NCBI GenBank assembly: GCA_963781775.1
Contig: CAWAHE010000031.1
Location: 1 to 64,000 of the forward strand
DNA: 64,000 nt
Reading direction: 5' to 3'
From: CAVSRC01 sp963781775
Lineage (GTDB): Bacteria; Pseudomonadota; Alphaproteobacteria; Rhizobiales; Kaistiaceae
In this document: piece by piece, positions 44,006-53,618 of the stretch
Position numbering within the stretch: position 1 is the stretch's first letter
Layout: the number at the start of each line of letters is the position of its first letter
Program-made: the position numbers and the translations under genes
The notes under the pieces: generated by a model
Database searches by the model: none
Told to the model about the DNA's origin: nothing
The model's input: only the letters and a program-made list of their open reading frames with translations

Positions 44006-45250
44006 ATGACTCCCCTCGCCCGCCTCGCCCTGACTGCTCTTCTGGTGGTGGCCGCCGTCACCGGCGCCGCAGCGGAGACACCCTATCGCGAGCGGGTGCA
44101 GCATGATTTCGAGGCCTGGCTCGGCACCGACATCTGGCCCGAGGCCAAGGCCGCAGGAGTCTCGCGTGCGACCTTCGACCGCTCGCTTTCCGGCGTCACG
44201 CTCGACTGGTCGATGCCGGAACTGGAGCCGCCCGGCGTGCCGGTCAAGCCGCCGACCGTCGAATGGCAGGCGGAGTTCGGCAGCCCCGGCAACTATTTCA
44301 ACGAACGGACGCTCAGCAACCTCGCGCGCCTCGGCCGCGCGCGCATCGATACATGGCGCAAGTCGCTGGGCGGCATCGCCGAGCGCTACGGCGTGCCGCC
44401 GAGCATACTGGTGGCGATCTGGGCGAAGGAATCCGGCTTCGGCTCTGCGAAGCTCCCCGAGCCGGCGCTGCGCGCCATCGCCACGCAGGCCTTCATGGGG
44501 CGGCGCAAGGAGCTGTTCCGCCCCGAGCTGATCGCCGCGTTGCAGATCGTGCAGAACGGCGACATCACGCCGGATCGCATGCGCTCCTCATGGGCCGGCG
44601 CGCTCGGCCAGCCGCAATTCCTGCCCTCGCTCTATCTGAAATACGCGGTCGATTTCGACCGCGACGGCCGGCGCGACATCTGGGGCTCGGCGCCCGACAG
44701 TCTCGCCTCCATCGCCAACTACCTGCGCGGCGAAGGCTGGAAGCCGGAGCGCGGCTGGGGCCTCGAGGCGTCGGTGCCGGCGAACGTCCCCTGCACACTG
44801 GAGGGTCCCGAACAGGGCAAGCCGATGGCCGAGTGGGCGCGCCTCGGCGTCACCCAGGCGAACGGCCAGCCGCTTCCGGTCAAGGGCGATCGCCTCGGAT
44901 TCCTGCTCATGCCGGCCGGCCGTTTCGGGCCGGCATTCATCGTGACGGAGAATTTCTACACCCTGAAGGAATACAACTACTCCGACCTCTACGCGCTCTA
45001 TGTCGGCCACCTCGCCGACCGGATGGCCGCCGACAAGCCGTTCATCGGCAAGTGGCAGAAGGTCGGCGGCTTCAGCCGCGGCGACGTCAAGCGCATGCAG
45101 GATGAATTGGTCGCGGAGGGCTACGACGTCGGCGCGGTGGATGGCCTTGTCGGCTTCAAGACGCGCATCGCCGTCGGCCTGTGGCAGGTAAAGAAAGGCC
45201 AGACGCCGACCTGTTTTCCTGATGCCAGGCTGGTGCGCAGCATTCATTGA
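44006..45250 (+). CDS. Lytic murein transglycosylase, MltB family
   Basis: A 414-residue periplasmic protein with a signal peptide (MTPLARLALTALLVVAAVTG, cleavage near AAAE), an SLT_2 domain with catalytic Glu in LVAIWAKESGFG, and a C-terminal peptidoglycan-binding domain (YDVGAVDGLVGFKTRIAVGL). It cleaves glycan strands to 1,6-anhydro ends. I chose the ATG at 44006, which puts the signal peptide at the N-terminus; the frame is open to 43961. Confidence 0.9.
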   Translation: MTPLARLALTALLVVAAVTGAAAETPYRERVQHDFEAWLGTDIWPEAKAAGVSRATFDRSLSGVTLDWSMPELEPPGVPVKPPTVEWQAEFGSPGNYFNERTLSNLARLGRARIDTWRKSLGGIAERYGVPPSILVAIWAKESGFGSAKLPEPALRAIATQAFMGRRKELFRPELIAALQIVQNGDITPDRMRSSWAGALGQPQFLPSLYLKYAVDFDRDGRRDIWGSAPDSLASIANYLRGEGWKPERGWGLEASVPANVPCTLEGPEQGKPMAEWARLGVTQANGQPLPVKGDRLGFLLMPAGRFGPAFIVTENFYTLKEYNYSDLYALYVGHLADRMAADKPFIGKWQKVGGFSRGDVKRMQDELVAEGYDVGAVDGLVGFKTRIAVGLWQVKKGQTPTCFPDARLVRSIH

Positions 45251-45370
45251 CGATGGGACAGCGGTATTCCCGGACATACGCGGAGTTGATTGCGGCGGGC
45301 GGCCTCCGCGCCCGCATGCATCGCGCGTTGACTTGATTCAACCGGCCGATCGGCGGTCGGCAAAGCCGGC

Positions 45371-46039
45371 CTAAATTCTCGCTTTCGATCGCGGGCTGCT
45401 TTGCCCGAGGCGTGGCTCTGTGCCGGCCAATAGCCGCTGAATGTTGGCACGGTGGCGCGCTATCACGTAGATGCCACCCGCAATCACCAGCACCCGATAG
45501 GGGAACGGTTGGTCCAAGGCAACGATGAGAGCGACCGCAGTCAACGCCGCTAGCATCGAACCGAGCGAGACAATCCGGGAGACAGCCAGCACAACGCCAA
45601 AGACCGTCGCAGCACCTAAACCCACGGGCCAGGACATCGCGAGCAAAACGCCCAGCCCCGTCGCAGCGGATTTGCCGCCCGCGAAATTCAACCAAATGGA
45701 ACGGCTGTGGCCAACCAAAACGGCAAGTCCGGCCAGGCAAACAGCCCAAGGCACCGAGGTTTGCAGATCAAGCCCCGTCGGGGGCGTGACGGACGGCAAC
45801 GTGTAGAGCCAGCGGATAAGGACGATCGCCCCCGCACCCTTCAGCACATCGACGAGGAGCACGGCCAACGCCGGCCACTTCCCCACGATGCGCAATACGT
45901 TCGTCGCACCGACGGATTTGGAGCCATGCTGCCGGATATCGACGCCCTTAAGCAGCTTCGCCGCCAGATAGCCCGTGGGGATAGAACCGAGCAGATAGGC
46001 GATCGCCAGCCCCGACGCGCCCGTTATCCAGAAGACCAT
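45371..46039 (-). CDS. plsY: Glycerol-3-phosphate acyltransferase PlsY
   Basis: A 222-residue inner-membrane protein with about five helices and the PlsY signatures LGSIPTGYLAAKLL, DIRQHGSKSVGATNVLR and FAGGKSAATGLGVL. It transfers acyl from acyl-phosphate to glycerol-3-phosphate in phospholipid synthesis. Codons appear somewhat less GC-rich than the neighbours. It is divergent from the metal-binding protein gene. Confidence 0.92.
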   Translation of the reverse strand: MVFWITGASGLAIAYLLGSIPTGYLAAKLLKGVDIRQHGSKSVGATNVLRIVGKWPALAVLLVDVLKGAGAIVLIRWLYTLPSVTPPTGLDLQTSVPWAVCLAGLAVLVGHSRSIWLNFAGGKSAATGLGVLLAMSWPVGLGAATVFGVVLAVSRIVSLGSMLAALTAVALIVALDQPFPYRVLVIAGGIYVIARHRANIQRLLAGTEPRLGQSSPRSKARI

Positions 46040-46126
46040 GGGGATTCACCTCGACGTTTCAGTTTCGGGCAATCATCCGTTCGTCGTCCCCTTCCTTACC
46101 GCAAGCCCGGGCCCACTTGCCTCCTC

Positions 46127-46149
46127 GAAATGTAATGTTATAACGTTTC
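46127..46149. promoter_or_regulatory. Zur-like box in the plsY/znuA-like intergenic region
   Basis: GAAATGTAATGTTATAACGTTTC contains the palindrome GTTATAAC within AATGTTATAACGTT, close to the alphaproteobacterial Zur pattern. It lies 14 bases before the metal-binding protein ATG and overlaps the probable promoter. It points to repression by zinc. Confidence 0.6.
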
Positions 46150-46162
46150 GCATTCGCACCCC

Positions 46163-47041
46163 ATGAGGCCGTCGATGAAAGCCCTGCTTCTCGCCGCGCT
46201 GGCGGCGGCCGGTATCGCCGTTCCCGCCGCCGCCGCGCCGATCTCGATCCTGGCCGCGGAGAATTTCTATGGAGAGGCGGCGCGGGCGATCGGCGGCGAC
46301 CGGGTGACCGTGGAGAGCGTCCTCGTAGCGCCGGGCACCGATCCTCACGATTTCGATCCGCCGCCCTCGGTGGCGCGCCAGGCATCCGCCGCCGACATCG
46401 TCGTGATGAACGGCGCCGACTACGACCACTGGATGGTGCGCCTGCTCGACGCGCAGAGCGTCGCCGGCCGCACGGTGATCGACGTCGCGGCGCTTGTCGG
46501 CCACAAGGACGGCGACAATCCGCACGTCTGGTACGACCCGAAAGCGATGCCGGCGATGGCCAACGCGCTGACCGCTGAACTGGTGAAGCGCGACCCTGCC
46601 GACAAGGCCGGCTTCGAGACGCGGCGCGACGCGTTCCTCGCGGCGCTGATGCCGATCGCCGAGAAGGTCGCGAGTCTGCGCGCGAAATACGCCGGCGCGC
46701 CGGTGGTCGCGACCGAACCGGTGTTCGGCTATATGGCCGAGGCGCTCGGCTTGAAGATGCAGAACCAGGCGTTCCAGACCGCGATCATGAACGAGACCGA
46801 GCCGGCGGCGAGCGACATCGCGGCGATGGAAGACGCCATCCGCGGCGGGCGCGTGAAGATCCTGTTCTACAATTCGCAGGTCGAAGACGCCTTCACGCGA
46901 AACCTCGCGGCGCTCGCCAAGGCTTCGGGCGTGCCGATCGTCGGCGTCACCGAGACCGAGCCGCCGGGCGAGACGTTCGCGCAGTGGATGCTCGACACCC
47001 TCGACGCGACGGCTAAGGCGCTGGGCGACAAGACCTCTTGA
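46163..47041 (+). CDS. Zn/Mn-type ABC importer binding protein (ZnuA/TroA class)
   Basis: A 292-residue cluster A-I binding protein with a signal peptide (MRPSMKALLLAALAAAGIAV, cleavage near AAAA). Metal-ligand regions are DPHDFDP, NPHVWYDP and ATEPVFGYMAEALG. The third ligand position has Glu where zinc-specific ZnuA has His, as in manganese-type PsaA/MntC. No His-rich loop is present. It heads a three-gene importer behind a Zur-like box, so zinc or manganese are both possible. Confidence 0.87.
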   Translation: MRPSMKALLLAALAAAGIAVPAAAAPISILAAENFYGEAARAIGGDRVTVESVLVAPGTDPHDFDPPPSVARQASAADIVVMNGADYDHWMVRLLDAQSVAGRTVIDVAALVGHKDGDNPHVWYDPKAMPAMANALTAELVKRDPADKAGFETRRDAFLAALMPIAEKVASLRAKYAGAPVVATEPVFGYMAEALGLKMQNQAFQTAIMNETEPAASDIAAMEDAIRGGRVKILFYNSQVEDAFTRNLAALAKASGVPIVGVTETEPPGETFAQWMLDTLDATAKALGDKTS

Positions 47042-47844
47042 GCAATCCCGCTCTCGCCATCGATGGCGTCACGCTTTCGGTTCGCGGGCAGACTGTCCTC
47101 AAGGACATCAGCCTGACGGTCGCGGAAGGTGAGTTCGTCGGCGTGCTCGGCGCCAACGGCGCCGGCAAGACGACGCTCTTCCGTGCGATCCTCGGTCTGC
47201 ACGGCGTGGACGCCGGTGCGATCCGGGTGTTCGGCAATCCCCTCAATCGCGGCAACCCGACCATCGGCTATCTGCCGCAGGTGCGGGCGCAATTGCCGAC
47301 GGTGCCCCTCGCCGGCCGGGATTTCCTCGCCGTCAGCATCGCCGGTAACCGATATGGGCTGCCGATCGTTTCGGCGGAAGCGGCTCGCGATATCGACCGG
47401 GTGCTGGAGATCGTCCACGCCGAAGCGCTGGCGCGCCGACCGCTTTCCGAGATGTCGGGCGGCGAGCGCCAACGCCTGCTCGTCGCCCAGGCGCTGCTCG
47501 GCAAGCCGCGTCTGTTGCTGCTCGACGAGCCGCTGATCGGCCTCGATCCGCATCAGCAGCACGTCGTGGTGACGCTGGTGCGCGACCTGGCGCGGACGCT
47601 GAAGCTGACCGTGCTGTTCAGCGCGCACGAGCTCAGCCAGCTTCTCGGCGCGATCGACCGGGTGCTCTATCTTGGCCGTGGTCACGCCGCGCTCGGCACC
47701 GTCGACGAGGTGATCCGGCCGGAGGTGCTGTCGCCGCTCTACGGCGCGCCGATCGAGGTCATCCGCGCCGGCGGCCATATCTTCGTGATGTCGCACGGCC
47801 AGGACGTCGAGCGCGACCATACCCACGATCACGACCATGCTTAG
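47038..47844 (+). CDS. Zn/Mn-type ABC importer ATPase
   Basis: A 268-residue ATPase: Walker A GANGAGKTTLFRAI, signature MSGGERQRLLVAQAL and Walker B LLLLDEPLIGLDP. It ends with a His/Asp tail (DVERDHTHDHDHA) that may bind metal. The TTG start overlaps the binding-protein stop (TTGA); its end overlaps the permease by 8 bases. Confidence 0.88.
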   Translation: MSNPALAIDGVTLSVRGQTVLKDISLTVAEGEFVGVLGANGAGKTTLFRAILGLHGVDAGAIRVFGNPLNRGNPTIGYLPQVRAQLPTVPLAGRDFLAVSIAGNRYGLPIVSAEAARDIDRVLEIVHAEALARRPLSEMSGGERQRLLVAQALLGKPRLLLLDEPLIGLDPHQQHVVVTLVRDLARTLKLTVLFSAHELSQLLGAIDRVLYLGRGHAALGTVDEVIRPEVLSPLYGAPIEVIRAGGHIFVMSHGQDVERDHTHDHDHA

Positions 47845-48622
47845 CTACGATTTCATGATCCGCGCTTTCGCGGCGAGCGGCATCGTCGCGGTCGTCGCCG
47901 GGGCGGTTGGCTATTTCCTCGTACTGCGCGGCCAGACCTTCGCCGGCCACGGCCTCGCCCACATCGCCTTCGCCGGAGCGACCGGCGCTGCCCTCATCGG
48001 CGTCTCGCCGCTCGTCGGCGTGCTCGTCCTGACGCTGGCCGCCGCGGCCGCCATGGGCGCGCTCGGCGAAAAGCTCAGCGGCCGCGACGTCACCATCGGC
48101 GTCGTCCTGTCGCTGTCGCTCGGTTTCGGTATTCTGTTCCTGCGGCTCACCACGACCAATGCCGCCAGTGCGACTTCGCTGCTGTTCGGCAGTGTACTGG
48201 CGGTGTCCCATGCGACTTTGGCTGGTCTTTCGGCGCTGGGCATCGTCACCTTGGCAGGCCTCGCCGTCATCAGCCGGCCGCTCATCTTCGCCACGCTTCA
48301 GCCGGAACTGGCTGAAGCCAAGGGCGTTTCGCTCCGCCTGCTCGGCATCCTGTTCCTGGCGCTGGTCGCCCTCGCCGTCTCGCAATCCATTCAAATCGTT
48401 GGCGTTTTGCTGGTGTTCACGCTGCTGGTCGGGCCGCCGGCCGCGGCACAGCTTCTCACCAGCCGTCTCCTGCCCGGCATTGCCCTGTCCGCCGCCCTGG
48501 CGCTGGCGCAGGCATGGGTCGGCATCACAATCGCCTTCTACACCGACTGGCCGACCAGCTTCTGGATCACGCTCCTCTCGGCGCTGGTGTACGGGTTGGC
48601 CGTGGTTTTCCGCCGCTCGTAA
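47837..48622 (+). CDS. Zn/Mn-type ABC importer permease
   Basis: A 261-residue ABC-3 family permease with about eight helices. It starts MLSYDFMIRAFAASGIVAVV, and the typical loop GQTFAGHGLAHIAFAGA is present. It forms the homodimeric channel for the preceding binding protein and ATPase. Confidence 0.9.
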   Translation: MLSYDFMIRAFAASGIVAVVAGAVGYFLVLRGQTFAGHGLAHIAFAGATGAALIGVSPLVGVLVLTLAAAAAMGALGEKLSGRDVTIGVVLSLSLGFGILFLRLTTTNAASATSLLFGSVLAVSHATLAGLSALGIVTLAGLAVISRPLIFATLQPELAEAKGVSLRLLGILFLALVALAVSQSIQIVGVLLVFTLLVGPPAAAQLLTSRLLPGIALSAALALAQAWVGITIAFYTDWPTSFWITLLSALVYGLAVVFRRS

Positions 48623-48761
48623 CCTCTTCGAATCGTTGACCGGCCGGGGCCGACTCCCGCATAATTCCCGACACTGACTGGAATGCGTCGCCGGACGGCG
48701 ACGCGGGGGGTCCAGCTGGGGCGTGCGGCCGAGGCCGCTGGCACGCCGGAGGCGAAGACCT

Positions 48762-49835
48762 GTGACAGGTTTCTGGCGATCGGCAACGGTAGCTGCGGCA
48801 ATCGCGTTTGCGACGGCCGAAGGCGTTGCCGTCGCCGGCGCACAAACCGACGTCTGCACCGGTCTTGAAGCGCAACTGGCTTCGCTCGATCGCGGCGCAC
48901 AGGCCGGTTCGGTCAACAGCTACCGGCAGTACGAAGCGTCCGTAGCCCGCCAACGCCTCGAGATCGACCGCGCCACCGGCGAGGCCCGCCGTGCGGGCTG
49001 TGCGGGCGGCTTCCTGATCTTCCAGCCGAAGCCGGAGGCAAGATGCGGGGCGCTGATGGCGACCATCACCCGCATGCAGGCCAACCTGCAGCGCCTGTCG
49101 GCGACGCGCGACCGATATAGCAGCGATCCGTTCGAACTGTCGCGCCAGCGCGGCGAGGTCTTGCGCGCGCTCGCGGTCAACCGGTGCGGCAGCGACTACG
49201 CCAGCCCCGGCGGCCCACCGCCGCCGGGTGCCGGCCGCGGCAGCTTCTTCGACACGCTGTTCGGCCAGTCGCGCATCCGGACATGGGACGATGGCTCCTA
49301 CGATCCGAACGGCCAGTTCGGCACCTTCCGAACGTTGTGCGTGCGCACCTGCGACGGCTACTACTTCCCGATCAGTTTTTCGACCGTGCCCGGCCATTTC
49401 TCCGCCGATGAGCAGACCTGTCAGTCGATGTGCCCAGGTTCGGATGTGGCGCTCTACACCTACCGGAACCCCGGCGAGGACCCATCGCAGATGGTTTCCT
49501 TGTCAGGCGAGCCCTATACGGCACTGCCGACGGCATTCCGATATCGGCAGGAATACGACGCGGCCTGTACCTGCCGCGGCCCGAACGTCGCGTCGCTCAC
49601 CGGCGTTTCGGCCCCCACCGGCCTGACGCCGATCCCACAGGCGCCGGCGACGGTCATGCCGAATCCGATCGCCCGAACAGCGGCCGGCGAGGATCCCGAA
49701 ACGCTGACCAACCGCGAGGGGGGATTCTCGCTCAAACCAGTTGGCGGCAAGACCGCCGGCGCGGCGGTCGCCGGAGTTTCTGCCGGGAACCGCAACATCC
49801 GGATCGTCGGGCCCAGCTACTACTATGGCCAGTGA
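48762..49835 (+). CDS. DUF2865 exported protein
   Basis: A 357-residue protein with a signal peptide (MTGFWRSATVAAAIAFATAE, cleavage near GAQT). The middle has the DUF2865 core: FGTFRTLCVRTCDGYYFPIS, then TCQSMCPGSDVALYTYRNPG and CTCRGPN, with several paired cysteines. The family is common in Hyphomicrobiales and its function is unknown. I chose the GTG at 48762, with GGAGG nine bases upstream; the frame opens at 48723. Confidence 0.85.
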   Translation: MTGFWRSATVAAAIAFATAEGVAVAGAQTDVCTGLEAQLASLDRGAQAGSVNSYRQYEASVARQRLEIDRATGEARRAGCAGGFLIFQPKPEARCGALMATITRMQANLQRLSATRDRYSSDPFELSRQRGEVLRALAVNRCGSDYASPGGPPPPGAGRGSFFDTLFGQSRIRTWDDGSYDPNGQFGTFRTLCVRTCDGYYFPISFSTVPGHFSADEQTCQSMCPGSDVALYTYRNPGEDPSQMVSLSGEPYTALPTAFRYRQEYDAACTCRGPNVASLTGVSAPTGLTPIPQAPATVMPNPIARTAAGEDPETLTNREGGFSLKPVGGKTAGAAVAGVSAGNRNIRIVGPSYYYGQ

Positions 49836-49886
49836 CCGCGGGCCCGTGCCGCGTGTGATCGCGGTCACACTGCGTCAAGAATAAGC

Positions 49887-49919
49887 GCAGCGCGGCCTTC
49901 CCCCGGGGGACCGCGCTGC
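49887..49919 (+). terminator. Strong hairpin after the DUF2865 gene
   Basis: GCAGCGCGG and CCGCGCTGC form a 9-bp stem whose loop holds a CCCCCGGGGG palindrome. It sits 51 bases after the stop. The following bases (TAATTTC) are only weakly T-rich, so it is a possible rather than certain terminator. Confidence 0.5.
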
Positions 49920-50015
49920 TAATTTCGGGAGCCAGCGTGGTAACTTGCGGGTTGGCACGTGGCGGGACCCCTAGACGTGCGCCACGGAACCAGGCGGCGG
50001 GATCAGGAGACGGGA

Positions 50016-50789
50016 TTGGCAACGCGTTTCACGAATTTTGGCTGGCGGAACGCCGGGGCCACCTGTGCGATCCTGCTGCTGGCGATTGGCGCTGCCGCAT
50101 GCACGGACATGGTCGACGTCCGCACGCAGACGCCGCTGCCTCCCGCCCCGGCAATGTACGCGGCCGTCACCGACGACGGATTCAACGTTCCTGCCGTGCC
50201 TATGGGCCGGATCGATCCGCAATATCGCCGACAGGTCGTCGCCACGCCCGGCCGCATCCCGGGCGAGCCCGGGACAATCGTTGTCGATCCTCAATACCGC
50301 CATCTGTATTTCGTGCAGGCTGACGGGTCTTCCATTCGCTACGGCATTGGCGTCGGGCGCGAAGGGTTCGCCTGGTCAGGTGAAGCGACGATCCAGAACA
50401 AGAAGCACTGGCCGAAATGGTATCCGCCAAAAGAGATGGTCGAGCGTGATCCGCGTGCCGCTCCCTACGCCAACGGCATGGCCGGCGGGCTGGACAATCC
50501 GCTGGGCGCGCGAGCGCTCTACCTGTTTCAGGGCAAGCGGGACACGCTCTACCGCATTCACGGGACCAACGATCCGTCGAGCATCGGCAAAGCGGTGTCG
50601 AGCGGCTGCATTCGCATGATCGATCAGGATGTGATGGACCTGTACGAGCGTGCGCCGATCGGCACCAAGGTCATCGTGCTTCAGCCGGACACCGGTTTCC
50701 CGCTCGCCGACGTCTTCGACCAACTCTTCCCGCCGGCGCCGCCTCAGTCGCCCATTCCGGCGCAGCCCATTCCCGCCAAGAAGACCTGA
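50016..50789 (+). CDS. L,D-transpeptidase (YkuD/ErfK family)
   Basis: About 257 residues. A hydrophobic N-terminus (TCAILLLAIGAAAC) resembles a lipoprotein signal with Cys near residue 23. The YkuD catalytic motif is complete: HGTNDPSSIGKAVSSGCIRM. It forms 3-3 peptidoglycan cross-links or links proteins to peptidoglycan. I chose the TTG at 50016, preceded by AGGAGA; the frame is open to 49959. Confidence 0.88.
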   Translation: MATRFTNFGWRNAGATCAILLLAIGAAACTDMVDVRTQTPLPPAPAMYAAVTDDGFNVPAVPMGRIDPQYRRQVVATPGRIPGEPGTIVVDPQYRHLYFVQADGSSIRYGIGVGREGFAWSGEATIQNKKHWPKWYPPKEMVERDPRAAPYANGMAGGLDNPLGARALYLFQGKRDTLYRIHGTNDPSSIGKAVSSGCIRMIDQDVMDLYERAPIGTKVIVLQPDTGFPLADVFDQLFPPAPPQSPIPAQPIPAKKT

Positions 50790-50801
50790 GCCGCGCTCAG
50801 G

Positions 50802-51896
50802 CTAGTTGACGACGGTCAGCTGCGACGCGGCGCGCGTGATGCCGGTGTAGAGCCAGCGCGCCCGATTCTCGCGGAAGGCGAAGCTCTCATCGAAGAGCAC
50901 GACGCTGTCCCACTGCGACCCCTGCGCCTTGTGGACGGTGAGCACGTAGCCGAAATCGAATTCGTCGGACCGGCGTCGTTCGGCCAGAGACAGCGCATCG
51001 GCTGTGCCGTCGAAAAAGGCCGGGTTGATCGTTACCAGCGTATTGGCCTTGGCGGATCCGCCATCGTCCGGCGACAGGACATAGCGGAGCAGTCCCTTGC
51101 GCGGCCGGCGCACTTTGTCCACGGACCACAGGCTGCCGTTGAGCAGGCCGCGCTTGCGCTCGTTTCTCAGGCACACAAGCGTGTCGCCGGCGACCGGCAC
51201 TGGCCCCGCCCGCTCGAGAAGCTGGCGGATGCGCGTGTTGTAGTTCCGGCGCGTGACGTTGCGCCCGACGAGCACCTGATCGGCGGCCAGCACGTCCTCA
51301 TGGTCGATGGCATCGCGGCCGACCACCCGGCTGGCCCCGTAGAGCCCCTCCTCCAGCCGGCCGCCCTCGCGCACGATCATCGACATGCGGATGATCGGGT
51401 TGTCGGCGGCCTGACGATGGACCTCGGTCAGCATCACGTCCGGTTCGGCAGCCGTGAAATATCCACCGCCTGCGATCGGCGGAAGCTGGGCGGGATCGCC
51501 AAGCACCAGGACCGGCGTGCCGAAGGAGAGCAGGTCGCGGCCGATCTCCTCGTCGACCATCGAGCATTCGTCGATGATGATGAGGGCAGACTTGCCGGCG
51601 GCGCTGTCGTCGTTGAGGGCGAAAGTCGGTCCGTTCTCGTCCTCGCCGCGCGAGCGGTAGATGAGGCTATGGATGGTGCTGGCGTCCTTGCAGCCCTTGG
51701 CGCGCAGCACGTGCGCCGCCTTGCCGGTGAACGCGGCGAAGACGACGTCGCCGTCAACGCTTTCGGCGATATGCCGGGCAAGCGTCGTCTTGCCGGTGCC
51801 GGCATAACCGAACAGGCGGAAGACCTGCGGCTTACCGGTCTTCAACCAGCGCGAAACGGCGGTGAGTGCAGCATCCTGCTGCGGCGACCAAAGCAC
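50802..51896 (-). CDS. RecD-like ATP-dependent DNA helicase
   Basis: A 364-residue SF1 helicase: Walker A FGYAGTGKTTLARHI, Walker B LIIIDECSMVDEE, motif III LGDPAQLPP and the C-terminal UvrD-like LTVHKAQGSQWDSVVLF and LYTGITRAASQL. This compact form lacks the N-terminal domains of true RecD and is similar to phage Dda-like helicases. Its role in repair is unproven. It follows nadE at 5 bases on the same strand. Confidence 0.87.
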   Translation of the reverse strand: MLWSPQQDAALTAVSRWLKTGKPQVFRLFGYAGTGKTTLARHIAESVDGDVVFAAFTGKAAHVLRAKGCKDASTIHSLIYRSRGEDENGPTFALNDDSAAGKSALIIIDECSMVDEEIGRDLLSFGTPVLVLGDPAQLPPIAGGGYFTAAEPDVMLTEVHRQAADNPIIRMSMIVREGGRLEEGLYGASRVVGRDAIDHEDVLAADQVLVGRNVTRRNYNTRIRQLLERAGPVPVAGDTLVCLRNERKRGLLNGSLWSVDKVRRPRKGLLRYVLSPDDGGSAKANTLVTINPAFFDGTADALSLAERRRSDEFDFGYVLTVHKAQGSQWDSVVLFDESFAFRENRARWLYTGITRAASQLTVVN

Positions 51897-51901
51897 ACCC
51901 C

Positions 51902-53575
51902 CTACCCCCGGTCACGGAACTTGTTGGTGATCGGGTAGCGGCGGTCGCGGCCGAAATTCTTGCGCGTGATCTTGACCCCCGGCGCCGCCTGACGGCGCTT
52001 GTATTCAGCGATGTAGAGCAGCCGCTCGACCTTCCGCACCGTCTCAATGTCGTGGCCGCGGGCGACCACTTCCGATATGCGCATTTCGCCTTCGACGAGG
52101 CACTCGAGAATGTCGTCGAGCACCTCATAGGGGGGCAGGGAATCCTGATCGGTCTGGTTCTCACGCAGTTCCGCCGACGGCGCGCGGGTGATGACGTTCT
52201 CCGGGATGACGCGGGCGGCGGGTCCGAGAGCCCCCTTCGGCGCATGCGCGTTCCGCCAGCGGGCAAGATCGTAGAGCTCGGTCTTGTAGAGGTCCTTCAC
52301 CGGGTTGAAGCCGCCGTTCATGTCGCCATAGAGGGTGGCGTAGCCGACGGACATCTCGGACTTGTTGCCGGTCGTCACGACCATCGAGCCGAACTTGTTG
52401 GAGATCGCCATCAGGATGGTGCCGCGCGCGCGTGACTGGAGGTTCTCCTCGGTGATGCCCGACTCGGTTCCGGCGAAAACCGGTTTGAGCGCGCCCATGA
52501 AGCCCTCGACCGGCTCCTCGATCGGGACGATGTCGTAGCGCACGCCCAGCGTCTCGGCGATTGCCGCGGCGTCCGACAGGCTCTCGTTCGACGTGTAGCG
52601 ATAGGGCAGCATGACGCAATGGACCCGCTCGGCGCCGAGCGCGTCGACAGCCATCGCCGCGACCACCGCCGAGTCGATGCCGCCGGACAGCCCGAGCACG
52701 ACGCCGGGAAAGCCGTTCTTGTTGACGTAGTCGCGCAAGCCCACGACACAAGCGCGCCAGTTGGCCTCCTCAAGGTCAGGCAATGTTGCCTTGGGGCCAT
52801 CGACGCAGCGCCAAACGCCGGCCGTCTTCTTCCAGGTGACGATCTCAACCGCCTCCTCGAACTGCGGCATCTGGAAGGCGAGCGTGCGGTCACCGTGAAG
52901 GCCGAAGGAGCCGCCGTCGAAGACAAGCTCGTCCTGCGCGCCGTTCTGGTTGACGTAGACCATCGGCAGGCCGGTCTCGACGATGCGGGCAAGCGCGACC
53001 TGCTGGCGCACGTCGGCCTTGCCCTGCCAGTAGGGCGAGCCGTTGGGGACGACGAGCATTTCCGCACCGGTCTCGGCCAGGCATTCGCAGACCTGTTCGA
53101 ACCAGATGTCCTCGCAGATCGGCAGGCCCAGCCTCAATCCGCGGAAGCCGACAGGGCCCGGAAGCGGCCCGACCTCGAACACGCGCAACTCGTCGAAGAC
53201 GCCGTAGTTGGGCAACTCGACCTTGTAACGCAGCGCCTCGACCTTTCCGCCATCGAGGAGCGCCACCGCGTTGTAGCACTTGCCCTCATGCGGCCACGGC
53301 GAGCCGATGATCACGCCTGGGCCGCCGTCGGCGGTCTCGGCGGCGAGAGTCTCGACCGCTTTGCGGCATGCGTCCTGGAACGCAGGCTTCAGCACCAGAT
53401 CCTCGGGTGGATAGCCGGCGATGAACAGTTCGGACAGAACGAGCAAATCGGCGCCCGCCGCGGCCGCTTTCGCCCGCGCCTCCCGCGCCTTCTTGAGATT
53501 GCCGTCAATGTCGCCGACGATCGAATCGAGCTGGGCGACGGCGAACTTGATCGTATCGGTCAGGGTTGCTGCCAT
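51902..53575 (-). CDS. nadE: Glutamine-dependent NAD+ synthetase NadE
   Basis: A 557-residue two-domain enzyme: an N-terminal nitrilase-type glutaminase with Glu in LSELFIAGYPPED and Cys in PICEDIWFE, and a C-terminal synthetase with the ATP loop LGLSGGIDSAVV. It amidates nicotinate adenine dinucleotide. The ATG at 53575 gives the usual length; the frame opens to 53731. Confidence 0.95.
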   Translation of the reverse strand: MAATLTDTIKFAVAQLDSIVGDIDGNLKKAREARAKAAAAGADLLVLSELFIAGYPPEDLVLKPAFQDACRKAVETLAAETADGGPGVIIGSPWPHEGKCYNAVALLDGGKVEALRYKVELPNYGVFDELRVFEVGPLPGPVGFRGLRLGLPICEDIWFEQVCECLAETGAEMLVVPNGSPYWQGKADVRQQVALARIVETGLPMVYVNQNGAQDELVFDGGSFGLHGDRTLAFQMPQFEEAVEIVTWKKTAGVWRCVDGPKATLPDLEEANWRACVVGLRDYVNKNGFPGVVLGLSGGIDSAVVAAMAVDALGAERVHCVMLPYRYTSNESLSDAAAIAETLGVRYDIVPIEEPVEGFMGALKPVFAGTESGITEENLQSRARGTILMAISNKFGSMVVTTGNKSEMSVGYATLYGDMNGGFNPVKDLYKTELYDLARWRNAHAPKGALGPAARVIPENVITRAPSAELRENQTDQDSLPPYEVLDDILECLVEGEMRISEVVARGHDIETVRKVERLLYIAEYKRRQAAPGVKITRKNFGRDRRYPITNKFRDRG

Positions 53576-53618
53576 AACGGCCGGTTTAGCCCGGCGCGGG
53601 ACGCCGGGCAATCGGCCC

